A DNA stretch of 64,000 bases from Paragyromitra xinjiangensis (taxonomy: Eukaryota > Ascomycota > Pezizomycetes > Pezizales > Discinaceae): positions 509,001-573,000 of the forward strand of contig JBCAMK010000004.1 of the NCBI GenBank assembly GCA_038503065.1, written 5' to 3'. The notes under the pieces were generated by a model. It searched no databases and was not told the origin of the DNA. It saw nothing but the letters and a program-made list of their open reading frames with translations. A program made the translations under genes and the position numbers. Every line of letters begins with the position of its first letter. Position 1 is the stretch's first letter. Positions 49,146 through 61,882 of the stretch are shown here, piece after piece.

Positions 49146-52100
49146 CTCTCACAATAACGAATGAATGAACAGACAAACGAAGGAATAGCAGGCTGCTGAT
49201 GGAGAAGAAATGAAAGGACTGAAGGCCTTCTTAAAAGCCAGAATCTCACGGGCTAGCAGATGGCGGCAGCCACCCGTATCACACGACGCCAGCATCGAAG
49301 ACATACTCTGGCTCGACATCCCAGAGATCGAGAGGCTGTTGGTGAGGAAATGCAGTCTTTTAACGTTACACGGTAGGCCAGAAACCCTGCATGACCACTC
49401 GCTAAATAGCTGCATATTAGGTATAGGAGAACTCCCGAATTAAGGTGCCAGACGGTTACTTTAGAGTACGACTTGCAACCCTGAGCTGGGATCATGAACC
49501 CCCTCCCCCCACATTCCACCCCGAACTGGCTTCCGGGCTGCTGGTTTTCCCAAGCATCTGGCAAATTTTATTCCAAGTCTAATATATTAAACGTGGCTCC
49601 GCGCACCTTCGCCAACCGTCCTCGTATTGCTTGCGAACAGCGCACCTAACTATTTTTAGACAGACATCCATGTCCTGAAGTACCATTCCGACCCTTTGGT
49701 TGAGCTGTACAATCAGACACCACCCTTGGCGTATGGTACGTGAGAGAGACTTGAGTCTCAGATTTGGTAATATCCTCTCATCCAACTGGACCAAGGGAAA
49801 AAAACACCCCGGAAAGTAAAAAACAACGGATGGATATACCTTCCGACAACCGGTACTCTTCGCTCCGGTCCCTCGCCTACCGTCCTCACTACATGAGCTG
49901 ATCCTAGACAACCGTTACTACCTTGTGTTACGACCATGGCCCTGCCGAGGACAAAGAGACAGCTCGTCTAGAACACCGCGAATGCTGCCGTCAAAAAGGT
50001 GCAATGCCAATGCAACACAGCATACCTCCCGTCCGAAAACCCTCATCAGACGAGAATAGAAAAGACAAAGGAAAAAAAGACCAACAATCGTGAACAAAAA
50101 ATAGCCCCTGAATACACTTCAATAGATTAATACGAGATATCCAGGAGAAGGAAAAAGAATTCTCCAGCATCAACAGTTCAGCTAACCGACTCACAACAAA
50201 CAAATATGGTGTCTCCACCAATCCCATAGCTCCTCCCCTCTCCCTCTCATCATCCATCAGTGTGACTTCTCCCTGCCCAGATGATACGATGTTGTCGCGT
50301 TACTCCACGGGGGTTGTGAGGGAAAAAAACCTTAAGTTCCCATCTGACGTCGGTGGGGTGGGCCGTTGCACACCTAAACGAGCTTCCACACATGTCATTG
50401 GCTCGTTCTCCAAGCCAAGATCTGTGCAACGCTGAGATCTTTTTTTCCCGTGTCTCAAAGCCCAGATAAGATGCTTTTCGGATCGACGGGGAATTGCGCT
50501 AAAAATAGGGGGTTCCCGACGAGTGACACCTTGTGTATGGTTGGGTCGACCTCGCAGATTTTAGTGACGGCTCGTACGATGGTGCTGCAAGCCTTAGGAG
50601 GAAATTTTATCCTTGTAAGATTGTTCTATGTAGGTGAACGCACCTTGGATAGGTTTGACGTTTGGGGGATTGTTATACGAGTGGGGTGTTTGTCGATATG
50701 CTTGAGGGCCTACTTGCTGAACTGTAGAATCTAGGGGCACCTGGGGTACTAAGGGGCCTCAACGGTTATCATTATAGCTAGGTCTACACTTTATTCTTCC
50801 CCCGGATTATTTTATCGTAAGTGTCTATCGTAATACTGAGCAATATCACTATCATCACGAGATATCACTCGCTTTCATGGAAGAGCGGTTTTTCACATTC
50901 CTCATATACTAACCTATTTCTCTTTTTCTCTTCTAGTATCTCCCCCTCTAGAGTCAATAATACCTATTATATATAAGGTACATCTCCGGGCTACTCAGAA
51001 GTACTTGCCATGTGGGTCGTGCAATGACCCCAACAAAGACTGACTCGGCTAGTGGACACTCGGCGATTGAACAATATAACTCAGTAGTTACTCACCCTTT
51101 CCCTATCATAAGATATAACATACCCCTAGTGATAAAACCCCAACGCCCGTCGTTTAAGCAATCCCACGCTTCCAGATACCTACGCTAGCCCACCACCACA
51201 ACCACCATCAAGCCTAATACGACAGCTGACCAACCTTGGAGACGAATGCTATTTTTAGTCCCTCATGCAATAAAAACAAGGTTTTGCCACGACGAATTAA
51301 GTTTTATAGGGTGTCGTTACGGCTTATGGTCCTAGCTTATCAGCTGCAACTCCCGGATAGAAAGAAGCTTCGATGTGGTACAAGAAATGTTAACATGTTA
51401 AACGCCTTAATAGGCCTTGGAATTCAAGACTTTAAGCGACTGTGCAGGGACAGTTACACACGCTAAGAACTACTCATTTAATATCACTAACTGGCTGGAG
51501 CAACGGCCTGGTCAAACCCACGAGCAGCTAACTAGCCGAACGATGAAAGCAACTGGCTGTCGACCCTACACTCAACTGATGAGGGGTTTAACCGTTATCG
51601 CCCATCAAGTCAGAATTAGCATTCTCAGTCGAGAGTGGCCGGTACATGGCACTTTGGAGCGACCCGGTAGAGGTTTGATGTGGCAGCTTCGATTTTTGTT
51701 CACATGATCTAATAGCATCTATTCTTTACCGTGGTGGCTAGCCTAAGGCAGCGGTATCTCACGGGTGTCTACTCCTATCTTGGTTTGTGAGGTTTTGTAG
51801 TTTGGCGTATTGGGCTACTCGATGGGGTTGACATTATGTGTACTACTCCTGGTTCGTTGTTCGTTGCTATTCTCGGTTTGTGTTGAGTTTTTTATGCTTT
51901 TGTGAGAAACACGAATGTCTTGGCTGTTTGTGTGCAGTATTTAATTCTGTTCAACTAACCCAGGGCACAGCAGTGCCGGTACCCCAGAATGATAGCCTAG
52001 GCGTTGAAGCATATGTGGATATGGGAAGTATCGACCCATGTGAGCTAATCTGTCTCGTATGTAATGACTAACCCAGAAATTGATTCATCGATTCAACTCA

Positions 52101-54054
52101 GTTTAAGGCTATTCTGCTTCTTCATCGTGAGCCCAATCTAGGGCCTAAGGGCACGAGCCATCCCGCAACTCGAGCCAACTCAAATCGTCGGGTACTCCGA
52201 TTATCCCCCAGAAAACGGCCCCAGGACGTCTATTGATTGCCTCTGAGAGAGTATTGCGAGCAATTCAAATACATAGCTCCAGGTCGAGGATCATATCTCT
52301 AAGGTTTGTACTAGGCTCAATCCCGTGAGTCTAATTGAATGCAAGAAAGGCCGGCGGTTTATTCTTGACATATGGATATACAATATGTTCGGGGTTCCTG
52401 GTATAAGAGGCTGATTTCTTTTGGTAAGAGCTAGTAGCAATACGATTTCAGGGATAACGTCACCCTAGAAAGCACTATCAAGCACCCTAAACATCCAAAT
52501 ACCCTATTAAGCCGACATCAAATCTCGTTAACGATCTCACATAGACCCTGTGGATCCCCTCAATTATTCTGCCTCAGGCAAAGAGCTAATTGAGAGCAAT
52601 TTAGCCAAGTCCTAGATCATGAAGGGTTCCTGCTCCTTGGGCAGTTCATCAGGATTTCCCAGCAGGGTCTTGCAACTGCCTGTTATCCCACTCGATGGCA
52701 AAATTTACCTTTGATAGACGACCTATAGCTATCCTACAATCCAGTTTGAGTCTAATGAACCTCGGCATCGTTATAGCGATTACTTTGGTCAATCAATCTA
52801 CTGAAACAAATTTAGCGAGTAGGCAACCCGCTCTGGACACATCACTCATAACATTGGCGTCAGCCCCGAATAGGTCGTACCAAAACGAGTTTCTGGATTC
52901 TTAAACCTCAGCAAACAGTGCAGCGATCGTCAGGATTGTGTGTTTGGAGAGGGTAACCCGAAACTGCCCCGTAAGTTTTAGATATATCCAAGACAATTAC
53001 TAATTTAAATTGATCTAGGTTAAGCGCTCTTAATCTTTACCGCAAATTTTGGCTGAGCTGACCTGACTTGATTACACTTTACTCGATAGACTTATTTCCG
53101 AACCCAAAACTGGTTGTGTTGTGCAGTCTCTGGGGGCATTTATCGAACCGACATCTAGGTTTCGTTTCTCGGAGGGATCGATAACCTTCTTAGATAGGTG
53201 TTTTCTACGGTTTCGGAAATCGGCTTTGACATTGTTTGTGAAGCCCCCAAACTCCCGCCACTTGTTGGCGACTATTTGCCCATCGGCGCACACTCACGGA
53301 CTACACTGCTGAACCTGGATAGCTGAGATCTTTAATAGAGGGATGTCATCCAGGGGCTTAGCCTGTTTTGTATTTCTGGTTCAGAGAAACACATTCCATA
53401 AATTAGTTTATTTTGGGTTTGGTGCTTGGGGTTGCTAGACCATAATATGTCACTCGTTGTTTTCACCCAAAGTAGCTAATACCTTTTTCCCCAGCCATCC
53501 TAAAACCAACATGCCCGAGATTCTGAGCACTTGCCCAGTACACGCGGTCGTCGATAAGCTATTCAGGTCAAGGGATTTGGTCGTGATTTGGACGGCCTGC
53601 CGAACCAATAATATCACACGAAATAAGTTCGGGTGTTGACCCCAGAGTTCTATTACGGTTAACAGCCTCGGGAGAGTAAGATTAAGAGGGAAAGCGCCAA
53701 AGTGTGTGAGATTCCACGCACGGCAGACGTCGATCCCTAAAATCAAGAATGGCAAAGTCCTATCGTTATCGCTGTTTGAGCCTCATTCCAGAGACAAAAA
53801 AGCGGCTAGACTTGGCATGTGCTATGGGCACCTTCTGGAGGGGCACCCCTTAACAAATAACCCCCTTAATAACTTAAATTCCCGATCTCCAAATTTCCAT
53901 CGTCGGATTGTTATGAAAATATAAAGAAACTCTCGCTGGTCGAATTCCACGTTTAATTCTCATTTTGCTTATCATCCGCGGCCAGCCTGCTCATACTTGA
54001 TTATTTTGCTTTGAAATATCGGAACTCGTCAGCACAAAAAAAAACACGCTCGTT
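49146..54054. other. Intergenic region, mostly without signal
   Basis: The first few hundred bases are upstream sequence of the secreted protein gene; a 77-codon plus-strand frame at 49210-49443 overlaps it and has no known motif. A perfect GAAGGCCTTC palindrome occurs near 49222. From 50 to 54 kb I see only short frames without protein character and no readable transposon domain. Confidence 0.5.
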
Positions 54055-54507
54055 ATGCCTCTCCTACATCTTCCGAACGAACTCATCTTCCTCATCGCGG
54101 AAAATCTATTCGTACCCGATCTCAATTCCTTCTTACAAACGAATCGACACCTCGCCAATATGCTCACCCCACTATTACATCAGGCAGCAGTAGCAGACCT
54201 AGATGGGTGTCCAGCACTTCTGTGGGCCTTAAGAACTGCACATGAACCACTAGTCCGGCTACTATTAGAGAAGGGAGTCGATGCCAATTCGCAGAGGAAG
54301 GGAGTGACGGCACTTCTGTACGCGGTGATCAGACTCAGGGAACCCATCATCCGAATGCTGTTGGAGAATGGAGCCGATGCTGGTGCAATTGACAAGGATG
54401 GAAAAACACCACTTCACTACGCGGGGGTTAATCTCGGGGAATCGATTGTCCAGTTGTTGCTGGGAGGTGGAGAAAGGGATCCAAATCGCGGTCTGGTTAG
54501 CCTATAA
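54055..54507 (+). CDS. Short F-box/ankyrin protein, paralogue of the gene at 44606
   Basis: A single exon of 150 residues. An F-box (LLHLPNELIFLIAENLFVPD at 3-22) is followed by about three ankyrin repeats, with cores such as PLVRLLLEKGVDAN and TPLHYAGVNL. The order and spacing match the first 150 residues of the 344-residue paralogue, but the frame ends after the third repeat. No in-frame or frame-shifted continuation with ankyrin motifs is visible after the stop, so this is either a natural short form or a truncated copy whose 3' part has been lost. Confidence 0.7.
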   Translation: MPLLHLPNELIFLIAENLFVPDLNSFLQTNRHLANMLTPLLHQAAVADLDGCPALLWALRTAHEPLVRLLLEKGVDANSQRKGVTALLYAVIRLREPIIRMLLENGADAGAIDKDGKTPLHYAGVNLGESIVQLLLGGGERDPNRGLVSL

Positions 54508-56860
54508 CGATGGTATATGTGAGGGTTCGCAGGTTTGTAGATGTTTTTGTGGTTCTTGTCGCGTGTAAAGGTTTTAATTTGTTTCGTTTAAATCGTTATT
54601 CTCTATGTTGGACTGGGTATAAAAAGTTTGTTTTCGGTTTTTGGGATAAAAACAATGAAAGGACACGACGATGTACATAATAACGAGTGAGACATTATGT
54701 TCTCTGTTTGGATGAGACAAATATAGGTTACCCTGTCGCGTTATGTACGCAATTTGACGGCGTAAAACACTTCCACAAAACGCCAGAAATTCCCTATTGA
54801 TCCCTGTTCCCGCTGCTCCGGTTATCCCTCATCAATTGACCTTACCCCTTCTGGATATATCTCAAGTATTTCGAAATCAACCCCTCTAATTTCCATCATC
54901 TCACAACATACCGCTGTTCGCCTCCCCAAACGACCTTACCCCTCAAGGTCTCTAGAAACTTTAGCCACTACTTGCAGTAATAGGAAAAGGAAAAGAAAAA
55001 AATGGGCGGTAAGCAGACGACGACAGCACATCAAACCACCCCAATAATTAGAGAATCGTGTAATATGTACGAATACGGACGCGGATGCGAATACGAATGC
55101 GAAGTTATGAGAGAAAATGTTTCAAGTCTATTTTGGTTCAATTATAGAATTATAGGTTCCAGAAGCCACTCAATCTAAAACAGCTGGAGAAGGGCCACAC
55201 TCTACCTCACCGCCACATACGTAATTGAGCTTGGACCCCCGCTTAGTTGTTGGTTGCGAAAGAAGCTTATGTGGCTGTCAGGACCAACAGTTGATAAACA
55301 ATAATTGACATAACTAACGGTCACACATCTGGACCCCTTTAATGCGGGACAGCGACCTCGGGAAGAGCACGTTTGAACTTCTCTGCCGCCCGCCCAAAAC
55401 GGTCACAGGCCGCTTTTCAACTTCTTCTGGACCTCAAGAGAAATTAAATACCCCTCATTTTGTGGGCGCGATGGTGCCTCAATGATAGCAACCGGGGTAA
55501 TCATTCCATTGGAAGTGACCGTGGCCAACCAAGAAAGTAGGGCTAAAATGGTTGATGCATGCAGCGATTTACTTAAGAAATGGCTGGTGGCTGGAATTAA
55601 GTGACATGATACCCCGGGCACAAAATAATAGCAATAACCATAAGTAACCCCTGGGCGCCGGTCTGATAGTGCATTATTTAAAAAGCAACTTGATTACCGG
55701 ATTGATTCCTATGTGATGATGAGATCGCGACGCATCTATTAACAATTCGTGAACTACTGGGATTTGGAGCGGAGGTGTTCCAGCCAGGGCTCTGCTACGT
55801 CAGAATAAGCCAATATGCAGTATCGGCATGTCCCGAGATACATGTCGCCTCGCTGCGGGTAAGCCTTATATCAGGCCCCCATGAACTTTGTACTACCAAC
55901 AATTGGATCGCTTGCGGTAAGTTTTCAGGGTCGGGGGAAGACTGCATAAAGATACCAAACGACATAGGGGAGAACACGACATGAGGTATCAGTACCATCT
56001 ATGTTTTGCGTTACTCGTCAAGAGAGAATATCATTTGTAGTTTTAGTAGGAAGGCGCTCGTAGCAGGGTACCGGTTTCGCCCGGGCGCCTGGGGTGCTGG
56101 GACACCGGCCCTAGACTCACATCCTTGGTCCTCTTACTATGTCTTTTTATTACCCCCGCCGAGAGTGGGGTTAGGTCTTTTAAAACTTTAACATAAATCC
56201 TAGTGAATTCCTTCGTTGCACAAGTTTGTGGGGGTGAAGTTGGAATAGTCAGCCACAGCAATTAGGGTGCAAAAGGTTCTTTTCCGATACCCGGCCGTTC
56301 CAACATCACGTCTTTATCCCCTAGTCTATCCAGACCTCTAATGCACCAAATTATTATTAATGCGTGATTTTCTAGTGTTACTAAATCACAGTGAGGTCCG
56401 GGCACCAACAATTGGGTGGTTATAATTAACCCTAACCCTGTAAGCCCCCCCCTCCATGAGTGATTCTCTTTTCGATTACTGCTCGGAATGGCAGTTACTT
56501 GAGAAATTTCGTTTAGGGTTTGTTAGGCTAGTCTCTCGGAATTTAAGCTTTTCTGATTCTAGTGTCCGTGGAGAGCTGCCTAGCTGGATATCAAGATTCT
56601 CTATGAGATAGATGCATCAATATCGGTGCGTTTTATATAAACAGTTGTGTGTGGTTGATAAAAGTCTTTCCAAATAGTTAATGGTTAGAGGATAACCGAG
56701 GTAACTCTCCAGCAGGAATAATATACGGAAGAATGCTGAATTTTACTGATACACTTCTATATCTCTCAAAGATTGGTACTCGTACGAATTTCCAACTGGC
56801 TGAAGGAAAATAAAACCAAAAACCAGAAACCAGAAACTCGAATCCTAGGACCTCTACTAT
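54508..56860. other. Intergenic region
   Basis: No convincing gene. A short imperfect hexamer-like repeat (CGAATACG / CGGATGCG units) occurs at about 55070-55100. CCAGAAA-type repeats occur near 56820, just beyond the bicupin 3' end. Confidence 0.5.
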
Positions 56861-58377
56861 CTAGGGCTGCGCAGCCACAACAAATTGCTTCTCCTTCGAC
56901 AATCCCCTCAATGTTTCATCACTTAAACCTAAGGTATCCTATTCTCTGTTAATGAGAATTAACTATAGCCACTACCAAAAACATACCTGCACAACTTGTG
57001 GCGGTGTCAATGCCATCCATTGCCCCAAGCTGATATCCTGAAACTGCGACGCTTTTAGTATTTCTAACACCACTACATCCTCATCACTGATATTCTTAAT
57101 ATAATGTCCTTGGTCGACAGGAATATATCCAACGCCACCCGCAGCATAATCAAATGTTTGTGCAGAATCTGGTGCGTCAAAAGCTGTGATACGTGCACGG
57201 CCGGAAACGAAGAAATTCCACTCATCTGAGTTAGGATGCTAGAATTATATATGAAATATCAGAATCGTTGTTAGCCAACCCAATAGGTGGTATTCTGAGG
57301 CAAATTCAACCTACCCAATGTAATTCTCGCATAGCTCCTGGCTTGAACCAACGCCGCAGCAATATTCTCACTCCCACCTGGCACTTCCATCGCCTCCTGC
57401 TCTGAAAAGTGATGGCTAAATGTCTTCTGGATCTGGATCTTCCCGTATGAGCTCGTTACATTGTTGCTGCTCACATTCTGTGCTGGAAGTGTGCCATTAA
57501 ATATATATAACTGCTCTTTCGGGATCTTATCAAATGCACTTTGTGGTACGCCGAAATTCTTTGATAGGACTTCACGAGGGGTACGAGAAAACCACTCAAT
57601 TATAATAAGGAAGGTCTCATCCTTAGAGAAAGCGCCATCATCAAAGTCAAGGAGGAACTCGCAGCCGTTTTCAAGAACTTGTATAGAGTGCGGAATACCA
57701 GAAGGGAAGTACCAGAGGTCACCAGAGGAAATATCATCGATGAAGTTGCGGCCTTGGGAGTCAATTGCGGATATTCTCGCACTTCCGTTGAAAACGTAGG
57801 CCCATTCGTTTGCACTATGCCCTACGTTTGTTAGCCATCTTGCCAAAACCCCAGATGACATCAATCATACAATGTAGCTCTCGATATGCATTTGGTTTCA
57901 ACCTCATATCAACTCCTGCCATCTCCTTGGCTGCAGGCAACACACCCACATTCCCCACATTCTGTTACCGTGCCCAACCAGCTTCTGTCATCCTGTTTGA
58001 GCTCAAACCCATTGGCCACTTGCTTTGCTGCACATCGCCTTTATCCGTTGATGACCTCGCTAATGTGTCTGGGTTTTGCTGATCATATGCTGAGTTGTGG
58101 GGGCTAGGGTCAGAGGTTCCTAGATTGCCGCGGATGGGCTGTGGGTTTGGTATAGAGAGGAAATTAAGGGATGGGTCGCTATTGGAGTTTGAGTCCTGAC
58201 CTGAGACATATTTTGTGTTGGTTTAGACTCTGAGGAAAGATAACCTTCGAGAGACGAGGTAGCAAACAGTTGCCCAGAAGTTGAGACCATTCGAGTAGCA
58301 TATTCACCGATTGGCGGAGCTGGCGCGCTAGAGACTAGCCCAAGCTGCAAAATTAACGGAAGATATTTGGAACACAT
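56861..58377 (-). pseudogene. Secreted oxalate-decarboxylase-like bicupin, interrupted by a premature stop
   Basis: Exons: 58201-58377, 57871-58138, 57280-57821, 56987-57238 and 56861-56938; 438 codons if the internal stop is counted. Oxalate decarboxylases are secreted Mn-dependent bicupins that convert oxalate to formate and CO2. Codons 1-20 form a signal peptide. Cupin 1 has H148-x-H150-x3-E154 (ELHWHSANEW) and a second motif ending in H193 (GDLWYFPSGIPH). Cupin 2 has YWHPNSDE (328-335), in which the usual first His is Tyr, and H374 (QGHYIKN). The ending TLGLSDETLRGLSKEK is typical. An in-frame TAA at codon 117 (57965-57967) breaks exon 2 upstream of cupin 1; next to it AATGTGGGG/AATGTGGGT is a 9-bp tandem duplication. 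All splice junctions otherwise keep the frame. Intron 3 is only 41 nt. The stop could also be an assembly error. Confidence 0.8.
57965..57967 (-). other. Premature TAA stop in the bicupin gene
   Basis: The codon lies between TGG-GCA-CGG and CAG-AAT-GTG. The reading frame before and after it is the correct cupin frame, and no phase-compatible intron can remove it. CAA to TAA would be a single C-to-T change in CpA context. Confidence 0.75.
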
Positions 58378-58393
58378 CGAAAACTTTTATTCT

Positions 58394-58412
58394 TGTACTT
58401 CTGCGAAGTACA
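58394..58412. promoter_or_regulatory. Perfect inverted repeat just upstream of the bicupin start
   Basis: TGTACTTC-TGC-GAAGTACA, with 8-bp perfect arms and a 3-nt centre. It ends 17 bp before the ATG. It could be a binding site for a dimeric regulator or a leader hairpin; its function is not known. Confidence 0.5.
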
Positions 58413-61400
58413 GGATGCATGATAGGAACCTACATATACTACAGAGACTTGTAAATGCTTCTCAGCTTATGAACAGTTCGTTCTCAACCACTGAGGATAT
58501 GCCACAAAGCCGTGGAGATATCGAATTCGCTTTTGTCAAGACTAAAGTTCGCTCAAACAAGACTACTGCACCCTCAACCCCTCTAACATACTCCGGATAA
58601 AAGCTGGTGTTTTTTCTCTTTGATATTAAAAGAAGATCTCCGAGGCCATTGGAGATGTCACGATTGGACGCGCAGCTATCATCAACACGTAGAGCATATC
58701 TATGATGTCATGCTAGTCATTACTGCAACCAGCGAATGTTGGCTCGTTTTGCAAATGTCTGATTCTGTGCCCTTGCGTCAAAAAAATGCAAGACGGATGC
58801 AAGTAGAGTACTCATGTTGCCGCTTTCGGAGCCTTTCACATGCAAAATATTTTAAAGTTCTGCTTGCGGGGATAGGCGCGAGTGAAAATCTGTGAATATG
58901 GATACCTACATGTACTGCTTCTACTAAAGTTTCCCTTCTCTCTTAACAGCCTCCCCCTCAATGCTTCGAAATCTACTAATTCTCGGTATTTGATTTTAGT
59001 CATGACACCCTTCTATGCCTTAGGATGAGTTTCAAGTATTCTAGCAATTCGTTATTTCTCGTTTAAGAGTATCCCATTCGTCGCCTTTCTTCGATTGCGA
59101 TTCATCATTTTTCCAGACGACTAGTCCCAAGAATCGAATTTCAAATTACCACCCAAACACTCATAGACACGAGCAGGATATTTTCGCTTTTCCGAGTTAG
59201 TTATAGAAATGAAATTTTTTTTTTTCATCAGGCGCACCCACATATGCAGAGTTGAAGTGGAGAAGTTCAGGATCGTGCCGAAAAAAAATAATCCAGCACG
59301 CTCATTTGCTCACGGCAAGGGACCGAATCAAGTGTGTTCTCGAGCTACGTATGTGGCGTTCCGCGAACTTTGGTTCAACCAATGCCCCTATAATGCTTAG
59401 TGATCCCACCGCAAGCGCCATAGCTCAAGCGGTTGCATGCGTCTAATTGTGTATCTGGCTATCGGTCTATCTGACTGCAACCTTGATGGACAGCGAGTGA
59501 TTGTGAATGATGGAACCTCAGGAATAAACCTTTTGGTTTGGAGTAGCCATTGGGGGGTGTTATATCGGTTATTTTGTAATGCAGCTACAGAGCTAGATGG
59601 GAATGACACAAAATTTCCAAGACCTACCGTTGTGCTAAGTTTTTCCTCAGTTTATATTTACTAAACCGAAAATTATAAGACCAAACTCGGCAAAGCGACC
59701 GACTCTGATATCATTTGCGGAATCAGTCACTTCTAAGGAAGCCATGGCCTTAGAATTGAATATCAATCCCTGAGGGTATCTGTAAGCATGTATCCTGCGG
59801 TGGTGTTGCAGGTGATGTTGCAGCTAGGCTTCATCCAAAGCTATAAAGCAGGCCAATCAGACGAAACTGCCTCCCGAGAAGCACCGTTAGTCCCGAGAAG
59901 CATCCCTTCCGTCCCAAGCATGGAGTTAGCGAATTTATCCTCCTATCGTGTCTCCCGGGCTTTACCCATGATGATGATAGATTTATTGGTTCCATTGACG
60001 GTTGCTGCTGCTGAGGATTACTGGTAGCTACCACTTCATCTCCTCGCCAGGTTGGTTGAGTATTCGCGGAGCTAATTTGCAACCGGACTTTATACTCATA
60101 GGTCAAACACACACACTCTCGATTGGCTCCTCCAGAGCTGTGCTGCTTCAATCACCCATCATCTGCACCACACCGAAAAAAAAAGCTAAACCTATCGACG
60201 TAAGCGGTACCAGATACCCAGGATTAATTTTGTTATGAGAATTTTATGCACACGAGATTCGAAAGACCGAGTTTAATTGTGCCTTTACCGTAAGGATAGG
60301 TAACGACCGAGCCTTACATGGATAAGCTTTGCAAACCCACCAAGGGCCATCCCTACCCTTCCAGTCTTACGCCTCCCGCTAACGCCACATTCGATTACTC
60401 ATCTCTCGTTCGAAATTTGAAAACCGACGAAGCAGAAAATATAGTTTCTCGTGGGTTCTGCTGACGCGCGCCCCCCCTCCCGAATGGTTTTCGTTCATTC
60501 GTAATTCTCTCCTGACGGCTTATCAGTCTTTTGCATATCTCATAAAGTCAGGAGAGAGAGGAGAAACGACGGAATGAAATATCTCTTTAATTTCCTCCTT
60601 ATGCATATGCTCTCTCGGTAAAGACGGCAGATCACGGGTAAATAATTACGAGTGACATGAAGTGATGTGAAGCCACGACACGCCACGGGGAAACGCGACA
60701 GGAGGAACAAACGAGGAGTTCAAACGCCCCCTTTCTTGAGATAATCCCAGCATAGCCGGTTCTGCCTGATAGGTCCGCTATACCTGTAGTCCGATGTGAG
60801 AGGCCAGGATGTTTGGATTCTTGATATTTTTCTTTCGGCAGTGACATTCAGTCGGGATGTGATTTGAAGAAACCAGGCGTCGATATGATGTATGTCTCGC
60901 ATGAAGAGGAGTGAGCCGGTATATGATTGTGCGCCGGCAAAAGCACGAAACCAGGAAGTTATCCATCACATCTGCGACCCAGCGCGGGCCTGATCTCCAA
61001 GATCCTCAGCCTCTGAATCTGCGCGTTGTGAATGCGACAGTCCCCGGCGTTCTCCGCCCATAACGGTTTTTTTTCCCCAGCAGGCGTGTACCGCATGCGA
61101 TAGCGGCCTTGGGTGTTTCTCGAGCGGTGTCTTCCTGTAGCACACGCTTACCCGAAACAGACCTGTTTCTTTCTGAGTCGTCTCACTCTTCCCAACTGGG
61201 CCGCCAGCAGGATGGATTTTCCAATGGGCTTGGCTTCCGGGGACTCGTGGTTGGGTGATTGACAGGTAACCGACAGGACCCATGTAGAGTGTCCCAATCG
61301 GTAACGAATCACGACGTATGTACCCCACACTTGGACGCACGCAAATCTAACCGCCAGAGAGCCCCGCCTGGTAAAAAAGAAAAGAAGAAACAGCTGCCTG

Positions 61401-61882
61401 GAACACCGACACGAGCAGATACAATCTTGCTCATACGTCGGTGAGTCGAATAAGGCTGGAAAGTGAAAAAAACAAAAGAGAAAGAGATGTATGTATATGC
61501 TCATGTCAAAGAGTTGACATTGTTTGGTTCTTTTGGTAACGGCCCCCCGGGGCCCGTTGACACTTTTCATGAAGAAAACAAAAATCTCCTCTGCGAGCAA
61601 TGGAAATGGAAATGTACGGTTGAAAGTGAAGGGCAATGAAGTGAATGTGAAGCAAAAACAAAATCCTCCAACGCCTCTATAAATCAAAAACTTTTGTCCC
61701 TATGTCCCTTTGTACCCCTATACCCAGTTTACCCTCAACCTTATACTGTTTTAGCTATCCCCCATTTTCTATTCCTACACACTCCTCTCCGTTCCGAACC
61801 CAACAGCCAGCCTGGAAATTCGCAATCGATATAAGGTGTTTGCCCGGCAAAATGTATAAACGAACGGGATCTTACATCCAGC
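58413..61882. other. Intergenic region
   Basis: No convincing gene. Around 59416-59446 a short stretch has a tRNA-like A box (TAGCTCAAGCGG), but no B box or acceptor pairing follows. From 60.9 to 61.7 kb several overlapping frames of 100-180 codons exist on the minus strand without protein-like composition or motifs. Confidence 0.45.

Noticed and set aside
49991..50257. Minus-strand ATG frame of 88 codons
   Set aside because: It has a hydrophobic, Phe/Ser/Leu-rich composition with no motif and no conserved feature; probably chance.
56429..56443. Short TAACCCTAACCCT stretch resembling telomeric repeat
   Set aside because: Only about two units; similar pairs occur elsewhere (for example near 377). 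Too short to mean a telomere relic.
57930..57968. Possible 38-nt intron (GTAACA..TGCAG) that would remove the bicupin stop
   Set aside because: The phases do not match: splicing there shifts the cupin frame and soon meets another stop, and the length is below that of the other introns here.
59416..59446. tRNA-like 5' half with an A box (TAGCTCAAGCGG)
   Set aside because: No B box, no anticodon stem and no 3' acceptor strand follow, so a tRNA gene cannot be supported.
60966..61687. Overlapping minus-strand frames of 124 and 179 codons
   Set aside because: Composition (Phe/Leu/Cys-rich start, then Arg/Ser) mirrors base composition; no splice signals or motifs join them.
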